From: Acidobacteriota bacterium
GTDB taxonomy: Bacteria; Acidobacteriota; Vicinamibacteria; Marinacidobacterales; Marinacidobacteraceae
DNA length: 64,000 nt
Reading direction: 5' to 3'
Assembly (NCBI GenBank): GCA_022826825.1
Contig: JAJDUD010000007.1
Span: 40,880 to 104,879, forward strand
The translations under genes were made by a program, and so were the position numbers. The stretch's first letter is position 1. Each line of letters starts with the position of its first letter. Below are positions 18,075 through 26,488 of this stretch, one piece after another. The notes under the pieces are model-generated. The model saw only the letters and a program-made list of their open reading frames with translations. It had not been told where the DNA came from and searched no databases.

Positions 18075-19439
18075 TCAGGCTTCGAGGACTTGTGGAACCT
18101 CGTCGACCGGGACCGTGCGCTGCTCGCCGCTTTCCAGATCGCGCACGGTGCACTGCCCGCCCGCGAGTTCGACCGGGCCGAGGATCAGCGCGAACCGAAC
18201 GCCGGCCGCGACCGCGCGCCCGAGCTGCTTTCCCAGTTTCAGGGCGTCCACCTGGACGTCGAGCCGCACGCCGGCGGTGCGCAGGGTGCGGGCGACCCGG
18301 AGGGTGTCGCGAACGGCGATTCCCGGGAGGGGACAGAGCATCGCCTGCGGCGCCGCCCCCTGGGCCGAGAACGCACCGCCTTCCTCGAGCAGCATCAGGA
18401 TGCGTTCCATGCCCAGCGAGAACCCCACCGCCGGCGTGTCTCTCCCGCTGAACATCCCGACAAGTCCGTCGTAGCGGCCGCCCCCGGCCAGCGACCCGGC
18501 GCCTCCCGCCGCGACCACCTCGAAGATGGGCCCCGTGTAGTAGCTCAGGCCGCGCGCCAGGCTGGGAGAGAAACGGACCGGGGCGGCTTCTCCCAGCGCG
18601 CCGTCGAGCGCATCGAACAGCTCGATCAGGTCCGCAGCGGCGCTTCTTCCGGGTCCCTCGGGCAGCGCCTGCCCGAGACGGCGGAGCCGGTCCAGATCGC
18701 CGTCCCGGTCTTCCGCGGCGCCCGGCACCAGGTCGAGGAGCCGCCGGGCCCGGTCCGCTCCCACCTCGGCGAGGCCGCCGAGTTCGCTCTCCACCGCCTC
18801 GCGGCCGATCTTGCCCATCTTGTCGAGCACCACGAGGGTCTCCTGCTCCGATTCGGCGGGGATTCCGCTGGCCGCGATCAGCGCCCGGAGCAACTCCCGG
18901 TGGTTCAGCAGGATGGTGAAGTCCGCGAAGCCGAGAGCGACGAGCGCCGCGTGCAGGACCACGAGCGCTTCCGCATCGGCGACCAGGGAACTGCTGCCGA
19001 CGATGTCGGCGTCGCACTGGGTGAACTCCCGGAAACGCCCGCGCTGGGCCCGGTCCGCGCGCCAGACCGACTGGATCTGGTAGCGCCGGAACACCGGGGG
19101 CAACTGGGCGCGGTACTCGGCGGTGACCCGGGCGAGCGGGACGGTGAGGTCGTAGCGCAGTCCGAGTTCGGACAGGTCCTCCGGCTCGACCGGCTGCCGG
19201 CCGAGCGCCCGGGCCAGGCGTGCCCCTCGGTGGAGCACCCGGTAGATGAGCTGATCACCCTCCTCCCCGTACTTCCCGAGCAGCGTGGAGAGCCGCTCCA
19301 TTGCGGGTGTCTCGAGCGGCACGAAACCGTGCGCGGCGAAGGCGGTCTCGACCCGGCGGAACGCTTCGCGGCGGGTCAGGGCGGCGGCGGGCAGGTGGTC
19401 CCGCATCCCGCTGACCGGCTTGGTTGGCGCTTTCCCCAT
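18075..19439 (-). CDS. hisS: Histidyl-tRNA synthetase
   Basis: Class II aminoacyl-tRNA synthetase charging tRNA-His. 454 residues. Motif 2 FRRYQIQSVWRADRAQRGRF with REFTQCDADIVG; histidine-binding motifs SLARGLSYYTGPIFEV (HisA) and GGGRYDGLVGMF, motif 3 AVGFSLGMERIL. The C-terminal anticodon-binding domain starts near residue 345 (AMLCPLPGIAVRDTLRVART). Length is normal. ATG 19439 begins MGKAPTKPVSGMRDHLP, matching the usual 'G-rD-lp' opening. It is divergent from the small secreted protein. Confidence 0.96.
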   Translation of the reverse strand: MGKAPTKPVSGMRDHLPAAALTRREAFRRVETAFAAHGFVPLETPAMERLSTLLGKYGEEGDQLIYRVLHRGARLARALGRQPVEPEDLSELGLRYDLTVPLARVTAEYRAQLPPVFRRYQIQSVWRADRAQRGRFREFTQCDADIVGSSSLVADAEALVVLHAALVALGFADFTILLNHRELLRALIAASGIPAESEQETLVVLDKMGKIGREAVESELGGLAEVGADRARRLLDLVPGAAEDRDGDLDRLRRLGQALPEGPGRSAAADLIELFDALDGALGEAAPVRFSPSLARGLSYYTGPIFEVVAAGGAGSLAGGGRYDGLVGMFSGRDTPAVGFSLGMERILMLLEEGGAFSAQGAAPQAMLCPLPGIAVRDTLRVARTLRTAGVRLDVQVDALKLGKQLGRAVAAGVRFALILGPVELAGGQCTVRDLESGEQRTVPVDEVPQVLEA

Positions 19440-19548
19440 GAACGGCGGGGAGCATACTGGCCGGTAACGGGCGTCGGGTTAGCCCGGCCGGCCCGGATGC
19501 GCCACAATGCCGGCCGATAGCCGGCCGGATGGCTGGCGGGAGGTCGTC

Positions 19549-19893
19549 ATGCGTCGCTTTCGAAACGTAGCCACCGCTTTTTCCCTGGTTCTGCTGCTGG
19601 CGGGCGCCGCTGCCTTGGCCGCCCTCCAGGAGGAGCAGACCTGGGCGGCGCACGTCACCGACGACATGTGCGCCAAGGAGCACATGATGGACGGGATGAC
19701 CGATCCGGAGTGCGCCATTGCGTGCGTCGAAATGGGAGCGGCGCTCGCGCTCTACGTGGAGGCGGACGACGCGGTGTACGCGGTGGACGATCAGGCGAAG
19801 GTCACGGAATTCGCGGGGCAGGACGTCACCGTCACCGGTGTTCTCAGTGAGGACAAGAGCACCATCACCGTCAATTCCATCGAAGCTCGCTAG
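19549..19893 (+). CDS. Small secreted Cys-containing protein (DUF5818-like)
   Basis: 114 residues from ATG 19549, which follows GGGAGGT; an in-frame ATG at 19507 lacks this. Signal peptide AFSLVLLLAGAAALAALQ. The mature part reads WAAHVTDDMCAKEHMM, then DPECAIACVEMGAALALYVE, then AVYAVDDQAKVTEFAGQDVT and a closing VTVTGVL...TITVNSIEAR strand pattern, suggesting a small OB/beta-barrel-like fold with three Cys. Similar small exported proteins ('CVexGAkyvl') are frequent in Acidobacteriota; the exact DUF number is from memory. Function unknown. Confidence 0.8.
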   Translation: MRRFRNVATAFSLVLLLAGAAALAALQEEQTWAAHVTDDMCAKEHMMDGMTDPECAIACVEMGAALALYVEADDAVYAVDDQAKVTEFAGQDVTVTGVLSEDKSTITVNSIEAR

Positions 19894-19950
19894 CCCCTCT
19901 CCGGACACGAACGCCACGCTGCGCTTCCCGGCAGACGGGCTCCTGCGTGC

Positions 19951-19956
19951 TAGACT
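19951..19956 (+). promoter_or_regulatory. Possible -10 hexamer (TAGACT) for rho
   Basis: TGCTAGACT resembles the TAGAAT/TAAAAT hexamers found shortly before several genes in this window. No clear -35 box is seen. If used, transcription would begin near 19963, giving rho a leader of about 360 nt. Confidence 0.3.
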
Positions 19957-20321
19957 CTCTTCCCGGATTCGCTGGGGGATGACGCGGCTCTACTGGCGGC
20001 GCGTTCCCCACCCACTGTGACCCGGTTTCAACTCACGGCGGTTTCGTTCCGCCACTAGCGACCGGCGTTCCCGGGGACTCCGATCCGCGGACCGGTGAAC
20101 CCGGTTCTGCGCGCCTTGAGGTGCGCTGGCCCGGTTTTCGCCCTCGAGGCTGTCGCTCGGCGACCCTCGCCAGTGCCGGCACCGTCCGCTTTCCGGAGCT
20201 GTCGAATCAAAGGCTCCTGCCCATGCCGGATCTGCACCAAGCGGCCCCGCCCAAGCAGACAAAAGTCACCCGAAAGCCCCAACACTTGGCGAAGACGCCC
20301 CCCAACTCTCAGGAAACGCCC
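19957..20321 (+). other. Long leader upstream of rho
   Basis: This 365-nt stretch shows no convincing gene. It can form small hairpins, e.g. GGCGGTTTCGTTCCGCC near 20037-20054 and pairings among the CCGCGGACCGG stretch near 20084-20095. The frame of rho is open through much of it, but codon third positions from 20223 to 20321 are less GC-rich than in the gene body. rho is autoregulated through its leader in other bacteria, so a regulatory role is plausible but unproven. Confidence 0.4.
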
Positions 20322-21563
20322 ATGCCCGACGCGCCCGCCGCCGCCGCGAACGAGGAAGTCGCGGTGGTGGAACCAGTTCCCCCGGCCGGCGAAAAGGAAC
20401 GCGAACCGCAAGCGAGGGAACCGGAAATCCCTCGCATCGAGATCACCGGCCTGCTGGACATCGGGCCGCGCGACAGCGGTCATCTGCGGCTCCTCGCCAA
20501 CAACTTCCTGCCCCGGGCTACCGATGTCCGCGTCCCGTTCGGCCTGATCGACCGTTACAAGCTCCGCGAGGGGCACACGATCCTCGGCTATCACGGTCCC
20601 CCGAGGCGCGGCCGCCGGCGCGGCGGGCCGCCCCGCGCGGAACTCCACACCGTCCTCGAAGTCAACGGCTATCCGGTCGATGCGATGCCCCCGCGGCGGA
20701 ACTACGCCGACCTGGTCAGCGAGCATCCGGCCCCCCGGATCGAACTCGCGCGCACCGAACCGGCCCCGCTTTCGCTCCGCGTGGTGGACCTGATCTCCCC
20801 CGTCGGGAGGGGTCAGCGCGGCCTGATCGTCGCGGCCCCCAAGACCGGCAAGACGATCCTGCTCGAGCAGATCGGCGCCTCCATCTCGGACCACTACCCG
20901 GGCATCCATCTCATCATCCTCCTGATTGACGAACGCCCGGAGGAAGTGACCCACATGCGGCGTTCGGTGCCGAAGGCCGAAGTGGTCGCCTCGACCGCCG
21001 ACAGCGGCAGCGCCGACCACGTGCGGGTCGCCCGGATCGTGCTGGAGCAGGCTCGCCGGCTCGTCGAGATGAAGGAAGACGTGGTCATCCTGCTCGACTC
21101 GATCACCCGGTTGGGACGGGCGGCGAACCGGGAAATGCGCGGTAAGGGCCGCACCATGAGCGGCGGCATCGATTCCCGGGCGCTCGAGTTCCCGCGCCAG
21201 TTCTTCGGCGCGGCGCGCAAGATCGAGGACGGCGGAAGCCTGACCATTCTCGGGACGGCGCTCGTAGACACCGGAAGCCAGATGGACGAGGTCATCTTCC
21301 AGGAGTTCAAGGGCACGGGCAACATGGAACTGGTCCTGGACCGGAAGCTGGCGGAGTCACGGATCTTCCCCGCGATCGACATTCACCAATCCGGAACCCG
21401 CCGCGAAGAACTCCTGCTTTCGCCCGAGGAACTACCGAAGACCCATCTGCTTCGCCGCGCGCTCGCGGGCCTGAAGCCGATGGAGGCGATGTCCCTGCTC
21501 CTTGGCCGCATGGGGCGGACGAAGAACAACGCCGACATGCTGGCCTCGATCCGGGTCTCCTGA
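20322..21563 (+). CDS. rho: Transcription termination factor Rho
   Basis: Hexameric RNA-dependent ATPase that terminates transcription. From ATG 20322 (MPDAPAAAANEE, CAGGAAA eight bases upstream) it is 413 residues. ATG 20223 in the same frame would add 33 residues of poorer codon use. Cold-shock-like RNA-binding domain: ITGLLDIGPRDSGHLRLLAN. ATPase: Walker A APKTGKTILL, ILLIDERPEEVTHM, Walker B DVVILLDSITRLGRAAN, Q-loop GKGRTMSGGID, R-loop/arginine region GTGNMELVLDRKL. No N-terminal Rho_N helical subdomain is obvious; instead there is an acidic Pro/Ala/Glu linker. It is followed by rplU 71 bp on. Confidence 0.95.
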   Translation: MPDAPAAAANEEVAVVEPVPPAGEKEREPQAREPEIPRIEITGLLDIGPRDSGHLRLLANNFLPRATDVRVPFGLIDRYKLREGHTILGYHGPPRRGRRRGGPPRAELHTVLEVNGYPVDAMPPRRNYADLVSEHPAPRIELARTEPAPLSLRVVDLISPVGRGQRGLIVAAPKTGKTILLEQIGASISDHYPGIHLIILLIDERPEEVTHMRRSVPKAEVVASTADSGSADHVRVARIVLEQARRLVEMKEDVVILLDSITRLGRAANREMRGKGRTMSGGIDSRALEFPRQFFGAARKIEDGGSLTILGTALVDTGSQMDEVIFQEFKGTGNMELVLDRKLAESRIFPAIDIHQSGTRREELLLSPEELPKTHLLRRALAGLKPMEAMSLLLGRMGRTKNNADMLASIRVS

Positions 21564-21602
21564 GGCTCGCGAATCAAGACCGGGACGCACGGCATCCACT
21601 GC

Positions 21603-21608
21603 TAAAAT
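21603..21608 (+). promoter_or_regulatory. Possible -10 hexamer (TAAAAT) for rplU
   Basis: TGCTAAAAT lies 26 bases before the rplU start, in a short non-coding gap. No convincing -35 element is visible. Confidence 0.35.
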
Positions 21609-21634
21609 CCCCCGTTCCTCCGGACAGACACCTC

Positions 21635-21994
21635 ATGTACGCAATCTTCGAGAGCGGCGGCCAACAGCACCGCGCCGAACCCGGACAGCGCCTCGCGCTC
21701 GAAAAGCTCGATGCGCGGGACGGTGACACCGTCTCGTTCGACCGCGTGCTCATGGTGCGGGATCCGGAAGGCGGCGAGTGCCGCATCGGCACCCCCTATC
21801 TGCCGGAAACGACCGTTTTGGCGACCGTGCTGGCGCACTACCGCGACCCCAAGGTGCTCGTCTTCAAGCGCAAGCGGCGCAAGGGCTACCGCAAGAAGCA
21901 GGGACATCGGCAGGCCCGCGTTCAGGTCCGGGTGGAGGCCATCCACGAAGGAGCTTCGGACGCGGCGGGAAACGGATCGTCCGCAGCGGAGTAG
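21635..21994 (+). CDS. rplU: 50S ribosomal protein L21
   Basis: 119 residues. MYAIFESGGQQHRAEPGQRL opening and the RKRRKGYRKKQGHRQARVQV basic segment identify L21, a large-subunit protein that contacts 23S rRNA. The extra 15-20 C-terminal residues (Ala/Gly/Ser) are a variable tail. First of the conserved rplU, rpmA, obg order. Confidence 0.97.
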   Translation: MYAIFESGGQQHRAEPGQRLALEKLDARDGDTVSFDRVLMVRDPEGGECRIGTPYLPETTVLATVLAHYRDPKVLVFKRKRRKGYRKKQGHRQARVQVRVEAIHEGASDAAGNGSSAAE

Positions 21995-22062
21995 ACCGGT
22001 CCGGACGAACGCCAGGAACGAGTCACGACACAAGAAGCGGCTGAAACACTCGGGAGGTCAAC

Positions 22063-22317
22063 GTGGCGCACAAGAAGGGTCAGGGAAGCTCGAGGAACGG
22101 ACGCGACAGCCACTCGAAGCGGCTCGGCGTCAAGCGCTTCGCCGGCGAGCGGGTCCCGGGCGGCACCATCCTGGTCCGCCAGCGCGGCACCCGCTTCAAG
22201 CCGGGCGCCAACGTGGGCCGCGGAAATGACGACACCCTCTTCGCCAAGGTCGGCGGGGTCGTTCGGTTCTGGAACCGCGGACGGCTGGGCCGGTTCATCT
22301 CGATCGCCGCGGACTGA
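22063..22317 (+). CDS. rpmA: 50S ribosomal protein L27
   Basis: 84 residues from GTG 22063 with GGGAGGT just upstream. [20 protein letters not shown] then [20 protein letters not shown] is the L27 signature. The N-terminal tail reaches toward the peptidyl-transferase centre and needs no extra cleavage here, as the protein begins directly with AHKKG. It sits 68 bp after rplU and 65 bp before obg. Confidence 0.97.
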   Translation: MAHKKGQGSSRNGRDSHSKRLGVKRFAGERVPGGTILVRQRGTRFKPGANVGRGNDDTLFAKVGGVVRFWNRGRLGRFISIAAD

Positions 22318-22382
22318 CGCTCTCCGCCTCCAGGGCGGCGTATCCGCCCAGCCGAAAGGCTGTTTGCCGGCTCGGTGGGCTC

Positions 22383-23399
22383 ATGCTGGTTGACGAGGTC
22401 GTTCTGAAGCTGGCCGGAGGGCGCGGCGGCAACGGCGCCCTCAGCTTCCGGCGGGAGAAGTTCGTTCCCCGGGGCGGCCCCGACGGCGGCAACGGCGGAC
22501 GCGGGGGGAGCGTCGTGCTGGTCGCGGACCGGGGACGCCACACGCTCGCCGCCTACCGCTACCGGCCCAGCTACCGGGCGGAAGCCGGCGGGCACGGGTC
22601 GGGCAACAACCGGCAGGGCCGCTCGGGGCACGATCTGCTTCTGCGGGTGCCCGCCGGTACGGCGGCTTACGACGATGAGTCCGGCGCTTTGCTCGGGGAT
22701 CTCGTGGACGACGGGAGTTCCCTCACGGTGGCGCCCGGCGGCCGCGGCGGCCGCGGGAACGCGGTTTTCCGGACGCCGACCAACCAGGCGCCCCGGCGCA
22801 CCGAGCCCGGCGAGGCCGGGACCGCCCGCACTGTCCGGCTCGAACTGCGGCTTCTCGCGGACGTGGGCCTGGTCGGCTTCCCGAACGCCGGCAAGTCGTC
22901 CTTCATTGCCCGGGTGAGCGCCGCGAAGCCCCGCATCGCGGACTACCCGTTCACGACCCTGACCCCGAACCTGGGGCTGGTTCGGCTTGGCGATGACGCC
23001 GAGTTCGTGATGGCCGACCTCCCCGGCCTCATACCCGGAGCCAGTCAGGGCGCCGGGCTCGGCACCCGGTTCCTGAAACACCTTTCGCGGACCGCGTTCC
23101 TGGTCTACTTCGTGGACCTCTCGGAGTCGTCCGGGCGCGCGCCGGTGGCCGACCTCGAGGTACTCCAGCGCGAAGTGGCGCTCTACGGCGGGAATCTGCC
23201 CGGCAAACCGGCAATGGTCGTGGGTAACAAGACGGACATCCTGACGGACGACGCCCGCAGCGACGCGCTCTCGGACACTGCGGCGGCAGGCGGCTTGCCC
23301 TTCTTCGCGGTTTCGGCCGCGACCGGGGACGGCTGCGCAGCCCTGGTTGCCGAACTCGGCGCCCGGGTGGCCGGGTTTGCCGCACGGAGCGACGCATGA
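22383..23399 (+). CDS. obg: GTPase Obg/CgtA
   Basis: Ribosome-assembly and stress GTPase. 338 residues. Gly-rich Obg fold: KLAGGRGGNGALSFRREKF, PRGGPDGGNGGRGGSVVLVA. G domain: G1 GFPNAGKSS, G2 YPFTTLTPNLG, G3 DLPGLIPGA, G4 NKTD, G5 SAATGDG. The variable C-terminal OCT domain is absent, as in many bacteria. The last four bases overlap the nadD start (ATGA). Confidence 0.97.
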   Translation: MLVDEVVLKLAGGRGGNGALSFRREKFVPRGGPDGGNGGRGGSVVLVADRGRHTLAAYRYRPSYRAEAGGHGSGNNRQGRSGHDLLLRVPAGTAAYDDESGALLGDLVDDGSSLTVAPGGRGGRGNAVFRTPTNQAPRRTEPGEAGTARTVRLELRLLADVGLVGFPNAGKSSFIARVSAAKPRIADYPFTTLTPNLGLVRLGDDAEFVMADLPGLIPGASQGAGLGTRFLKHLSRTAFLVYFVDLSESSGRAPVADLEVLQREVALYGGNLPGKPAMVVGNKTDILTDDARSDALSDTAAAGGLPFFAVSAATGDGCAALVAELGARVAGFAARSDA

Positions 23400-24064
23400 C
23401 GGACGGAACGGTCCGGCGGCCCGGGGTGGTCGCGGTCTTCGGCGGAACCTTCGATCCCCCGCACTGGGGTCACGTCCGCGCCGCCGAGGCCGTCCGGGAT
23501 CGCATGGGAGTGGAAGCGGTCTGGCTGGTGCCGGCGCGGGTCCCCCCGCACCGGGCGACACCCCGTCTACCGGCGGAGGAACGGCTTCGCCTCGTGGAAC
23601 AGGCCGTTGCCGGCCGGGATCGCCTGCTCGCGAGTCCCGTCGAACTCGAGCGCGACGGACCTTCGTTCACGATCGACACGCTCGACGCCCTGGCGGCGGA
23701 GCGGCCTCCCGCGGGCGGCGGTGGGCCCTCCTTGCTGTTCCTGGTTGGCAGCGACGCATTCCGGGAGATCCGCACCTGGAGCCGCTATGAGCAACTCCTG
23801 GACCGGCACCCGGTGCTGGTCCATCGCCGGGCGGGCTGCGCTGTCACCGAGGCGGTCACGGTGCTCCCACGCCGATTCCGAGCCCGGGTGACCGCCGATC
23901 TGTCAGCACCGTTGCCCCCCCCGCGTATCCTCACCCTGGACATTGACCTACCTGACCCCAAGTCCTACCGGATTCGAGAACTCCTGAAGCAGCACACCCC
24001 CGTCGATCACCTCGTGCCACCGCGGGTCGCTGCCCGCATCGCCGAAAGAGGTCTCTATCGTTAA
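23396..24064 (+). CDS. nadD: Nicotinate-nucleotide adenylyltransferase
   Basis: Makes deamido-NAD from NaMN and ATP. 222 residues. FGGTFDPPHWGHVRAAEAV is the nucleotidyl-transferase (T/H)IGH-type site, WLVPARVPPHR the family signature, LFLVGSDAFREIRTW the second. C-terminal KSYRIRELLKQHTPVDHLVP with ISSTxIR-like SYRIREL. The stop codon TAA lies inside the left terminal repeat of the 24061-24575 element, so an insertion may have reset the last codons or arrived just at the stop. rsfS, which normally follows directly, is now over 500 bp away. Confidence 0.95.
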   Translation: MTDGTVRRPGVVAVFGGTFDPPHWGHVRAAEAVRDRMGVEAVWLVPARVPPHRATPRLPAEERLRLVEQAVAGRDRLLASPVELERDGPSFTIDTLDALAAERPPAGGGGPSLLFLVGSDAFREIRTWSRYEQLLDRHPVLVHRRAGCAVTEAVTVLPRRFRARVTADLSAPLPPPRILTLDIDLPDPKSYRIRELLKQHTPVDHLVPPRVAARIAERGLYR

Positions 24065-24575
24065 ACAGCCTGTGATGGAACTCGCGCGGCCCAGTTGCTG
24101 TGAAAATGCAGCCCGGAATGCAGAAACGGCTTGGAACGCCGACCTCCGGTCGGCACGCCGCCCGGAGGGCCGCAACCACGTACCGCCCCGGGACCCGATG
24201 GCGCTGGCAGGCCGCGTCGTGCGAACCCCGCGGGCAGCAGGTACAGGTTCGCCCACCTCCGGCGGGCGGTGCCGACCGGAGGTCGGCGTTCCAGGCCGTC
24301 TCCGGCATCAGGTCACATGGGACTCCGCCTCCGTCAAGCATTTTCATGCCCGGCGGGGTGGGCAGGGAGACGCGCGCATGGGCGTTTCTCCCGGTGGGGC
24401 GTCGACACCCGCTGAATCCCCGCTGAGCCACTCGCCTTCGGCTCGCTCATCGTTGCGCTTCAGTCGAAATACACTCGGTGTTTCCCCCTCGCGCGCCTTG
24501 TCAGCGACGCCCAGCGGGCACCAGTTCTCCCGGTGGGGGGTCGGTGCTCACGTGAGTTCCACCACAGGCTGTTAG
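24061..24575. mobile_element. Inverted-repeat-bounded non-coding element (MITE-like)
   Basis: The ends are mirror images: AAACAGCCTGTGATGGAACTC at 24063-24083 against GAGTTCCACCACAGGCTGTT at 24554-24573, with one substitution and one extra base. The interior codes for nothing recognisable. It is a mosaic of the window's dispersed repeats: type B palindromes at 24128-24176 and, reversed, at 24269-24300, and a type C block reversed at 24334-24400 (it also contains CCCACCGGGAGAAACGCCCA when read on the minus strand). It splits the usually adjacent nadD and rsfS. Confidence 0.6.
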
Positions 24576-24582
24576 CGACGCC

Positions 24583-24978
24583 GTGCCGAACGCCTCCGCC
24601 GAGTCCTGCGCCCGCTTCTCCGCCGAGGTGGCGCAGTTCGAGAAGGCCGAAGACGTCGTGGTGCTCGACCTGCGCGGTCTCGCCGGGTTCACCGATTTCT
24701 TCGTGATCGCGACCGCCGGCAGCGAGCGGCGCCGCACCACCATCGTGGACGCCGTGGAACGCCGCGTCCGGGAGCGGGTCGGCCGCAAGCCCATTCATCT
24801 CGAGGGGTATCCGGCGGCCGGCTGGCTGCTGGCCGACTACGTGGACTTCGTGGTCCATGTCTTCTCTCCGGAGAGCCGCGAGCTGTATCAACTCGAGAGG
24901 CTCTGGGGCGACGCCGCCCGCTGGTACCCGGAGCCGCCGGCCGGGGCCGGAGCCGCCGAAACCTCCGGTTCACCTTAG
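24583..24978 (+). CDS. rsfS: Ribosomal silencing factor RsfS
   Basis: Binds L14 and blocks subunit joining under starvation. 131 residues from GTG 24583. DUF143-type core: EDVVVLDLRGLAGFTDFFVI, ATAGSERRR, EGYPAAGWLLADYVDFVVHV, FSPESRELYQLERLWGDA. The start is only 8 bases beyond the right arm of the element at 24061-24575, so its original leader may have been lost. C-terminus is a short Pro/Gly/Ala tail. Confidence 0.93.
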   Translation: MPNASAESCARFSAEVAQFEKAEDVVVLDLRGLAGFTDFFVIATAGSERRRTTIVDAVERRVRERVGRKPIHLEGYPAAGWLLADYVDFVVHVFSPESRELYQLERLWGDAARWYPEPPAGAGAAETSGSP

Positions 24979-24981
24979 AAT
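24976..24981 (+). promoter_or_regulatory. Possible -10 hexamer (TAGAAT)
   Basis: CTTAGAATCGG lies 28 bases before the TPR-protein start at 25009, at the very end of rsfS. The same hexamer occurs 11 bases before the start at 26489 (26473-26478). Confidence 0.35.
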
Positions 24982-25008
24982 CGGGCTCTCGCCAGCAAGG
25001 CATTCCCG

Positions 25009-26358
25009 ATGGGCATTCGCACCCTGTTGTTCGTAGCCGCCGTCCTGCTGACGGCGGGCCTGCTGCTGGTGGTCGTCGCGTCCAACGCGCAGTTCGTGAC
25101 CGTCACCCTGCCGTTCTTCCTTCCTGTCCGGGTGGAACTGTGGAAGGTCATGTTCGCCGGCGTCGGCCTCGGGGCCGCCATTGCCCTGGCTTTCGATCTG
25201 GCGGGCCGGGTCCGGCGCCTGGTTCGCGAGCGCCGTCTCCGGCGCGGACGCCAGGATCTCGAGGAGGGTGAACGGCTGTACCTCGACGGGCTCGACGAGA
25301 TGGCCTCCGGCCGGTGGCCGCAGGCGCTCCTCAGCTTCGAAGCGGCGCAGGAGTACGCGGGAGCCGATCTCAAGACGCTGCGCCGCAAGGCCGAATGCCT
25401 GATGCGGCTCGACCGGCCCGAAGAAGCGGCCGAGGCGCTGGAGCAGGCGCTGGCCGAGGATCGTGGGAACCACGAGGCGTCCTACGCGTTGGCGGAGGCC
25501 CGGCAAGCGATGGGAGAGCGTGAGCAGGCTCGGGCGCTGCTCGAAAAGACCATCTCCGAGGACCCCGAAGCTCCGACTGCGGCCCTCGCCCGGCTTCGCG
25601 ACATCCTGGTGGAGGCGGGTGAGAACCGCGCCGCCCTCTCCGTCCAGCAGCAGCTCGTCTCTCACGTAGCCCCCTCGGCCCGCGCTGCCGAAGAGGCGCG
25701 GACCCTGTCGCTCCGTCATGGATACGGCAAGGAGCTTCTCGAAGAGGGCGAGCCCGCCGAGGCGGCGCGGGTGTTCCGGGCCATCCTCGAGGAGGATCCG
25801 GGAGCGGTGCCCGCCTGGGTACGTCTCGGGGAGGCCTATCTCTCGGGCGGCAACGAAAGGGCGGCCGTCGACACCTGGCAGAAGGCTTTCGAGCAGACCG
25901 GCGCCACGGCGCCGCTCTCGGCGCTTCAGGACTACTACCTCGACCGGACCTGTCCGGAGGACGCGATCTCGGTCTGGAAGCGGGCGATCGGAACCGCCGA
26001 GAACCCCGTCGAGAGCCAGTACCTGCTGGGAAAGCTCTACGACCGTCTCTACATGCTGGACGACGCCCTCAAGACGTTCGCCAACCTGCCCCGGACCGCG
26101 GCCCCGGCGCTGGGCGCGCGACTCTCACGCATCCTCGAGGGCCGCGGCGACCTCGCCGAAGCCGTGATCCGGGCCCGCGAGGTGATTTCCGCCGCTCCAT
26201 CCCTGTCCGCCGAGTACTGCTGCTCCGCGTGCGGCAAGCGGCACCCGGACTGGGGCGACAGTTGCGCGGAGTGCGGAACCTACGGCGAGATCAGCCTCGA
26301 CGTGGAGGAGGTTCGTCCCGTACCGGTGGGCGGGGACGCGTCCGCACCGGTCGTCTGA
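25009..26358 (+). CDS. LapA/LapB-type membrane-anchored TPR protein with zinc ribbon
   Basis: 449 residues. Residues 1-70 hold two membrane segments with the LapA (DUF1049) look: LLLVVVASNAQFVTVTLPFF then VELWKVMFAGVGLGAAIALA. Residues 85-390 are TPR-like helices (e.g. ALLSFEAAQEYAGADLKTLR, AVPAWVRLGEAYLSGGNERA). The C-terminus has CCSACGKRHPDWGDSCAECG, a rubredoxin-like zinc site as in LapB/YciM. In Enterobacteria LapA and LapB are separate proteins that tune LPS synthesis through LpxC turnover; here the anchor, TPRs and zinc module form one chain. The LPS role is inferred from this architecture. Confidence 0.8.
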   Translation: MGIRTLLFVAAVLLTAGLLLVVVASNAQFVTVTLPFFLPVRVELWKVMFAGVGLGAAIALAFDLAGRVRRLVRERRLRRGRQDLEEGERLYLDGLDEMASGRWPQALLSFEAAQEYAGADLKTLRRKAECLMRLDRPEEAAEALEQALAEDRGNHEASYALAEARQAMGEREQARALLEKTISEDPEAPTAALARLRDILVEAGENRAALSVQQQLVSHVAPSARAAEEARTLSLRHGYGKELLEEGEPAEAARVFRAILEEDPGAVPAWVRLGEAYLSGGNERAAVDTWQKAFEQTGATAPLSALQDYYLDRTCPEDAISVWKRAIGTAENPVESQYLLGKLYDRLYMLDDALKTFANLPRTAAPALGARLSRILEGRGDLAEAVIRAREVISAAPSLSAEYCCSACGKRHPDWGDSCAECGTYGEISLDVEEVRPVPVGGDASAPVV

Positions 26359-26396
26359 GCTGCGCCGTCCCGGTCTCGGGCGGTGTCATGGGAGCG

Positions 26397-26470
26397 GGCG
26401 GGAGTTTCTTGGCCCTTGGCCGCTATGCCGGTCTGGAGGCCCCACCGGGAGGACCGACCGGCGCTCCTCC
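26397..26470. repeat. Type A palindromic repeat, interrupted copy
   Basis: GGAGTTTCTTGGCCCTTGGC then ATGCCGGTCTGGAGGCC, followed by an extra CCACCGGGAGGACC before ACCGGCGCTCCTCC. It is the type A unit with about 15 extra bases in the second hairpin. It sits directly before the TAGAAT hexamer and start of the next gene. Confidence 0.6.
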
Positions 26471-26488
26471 AGTAGAATTCCGGCCTGC

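Noticed and set aside
24061..24575. Small ORFs inside the element as genes
   Set aside because: The frames translate repeats (Arg/Pro/Gly-rich), differ between copies and lack start signals.
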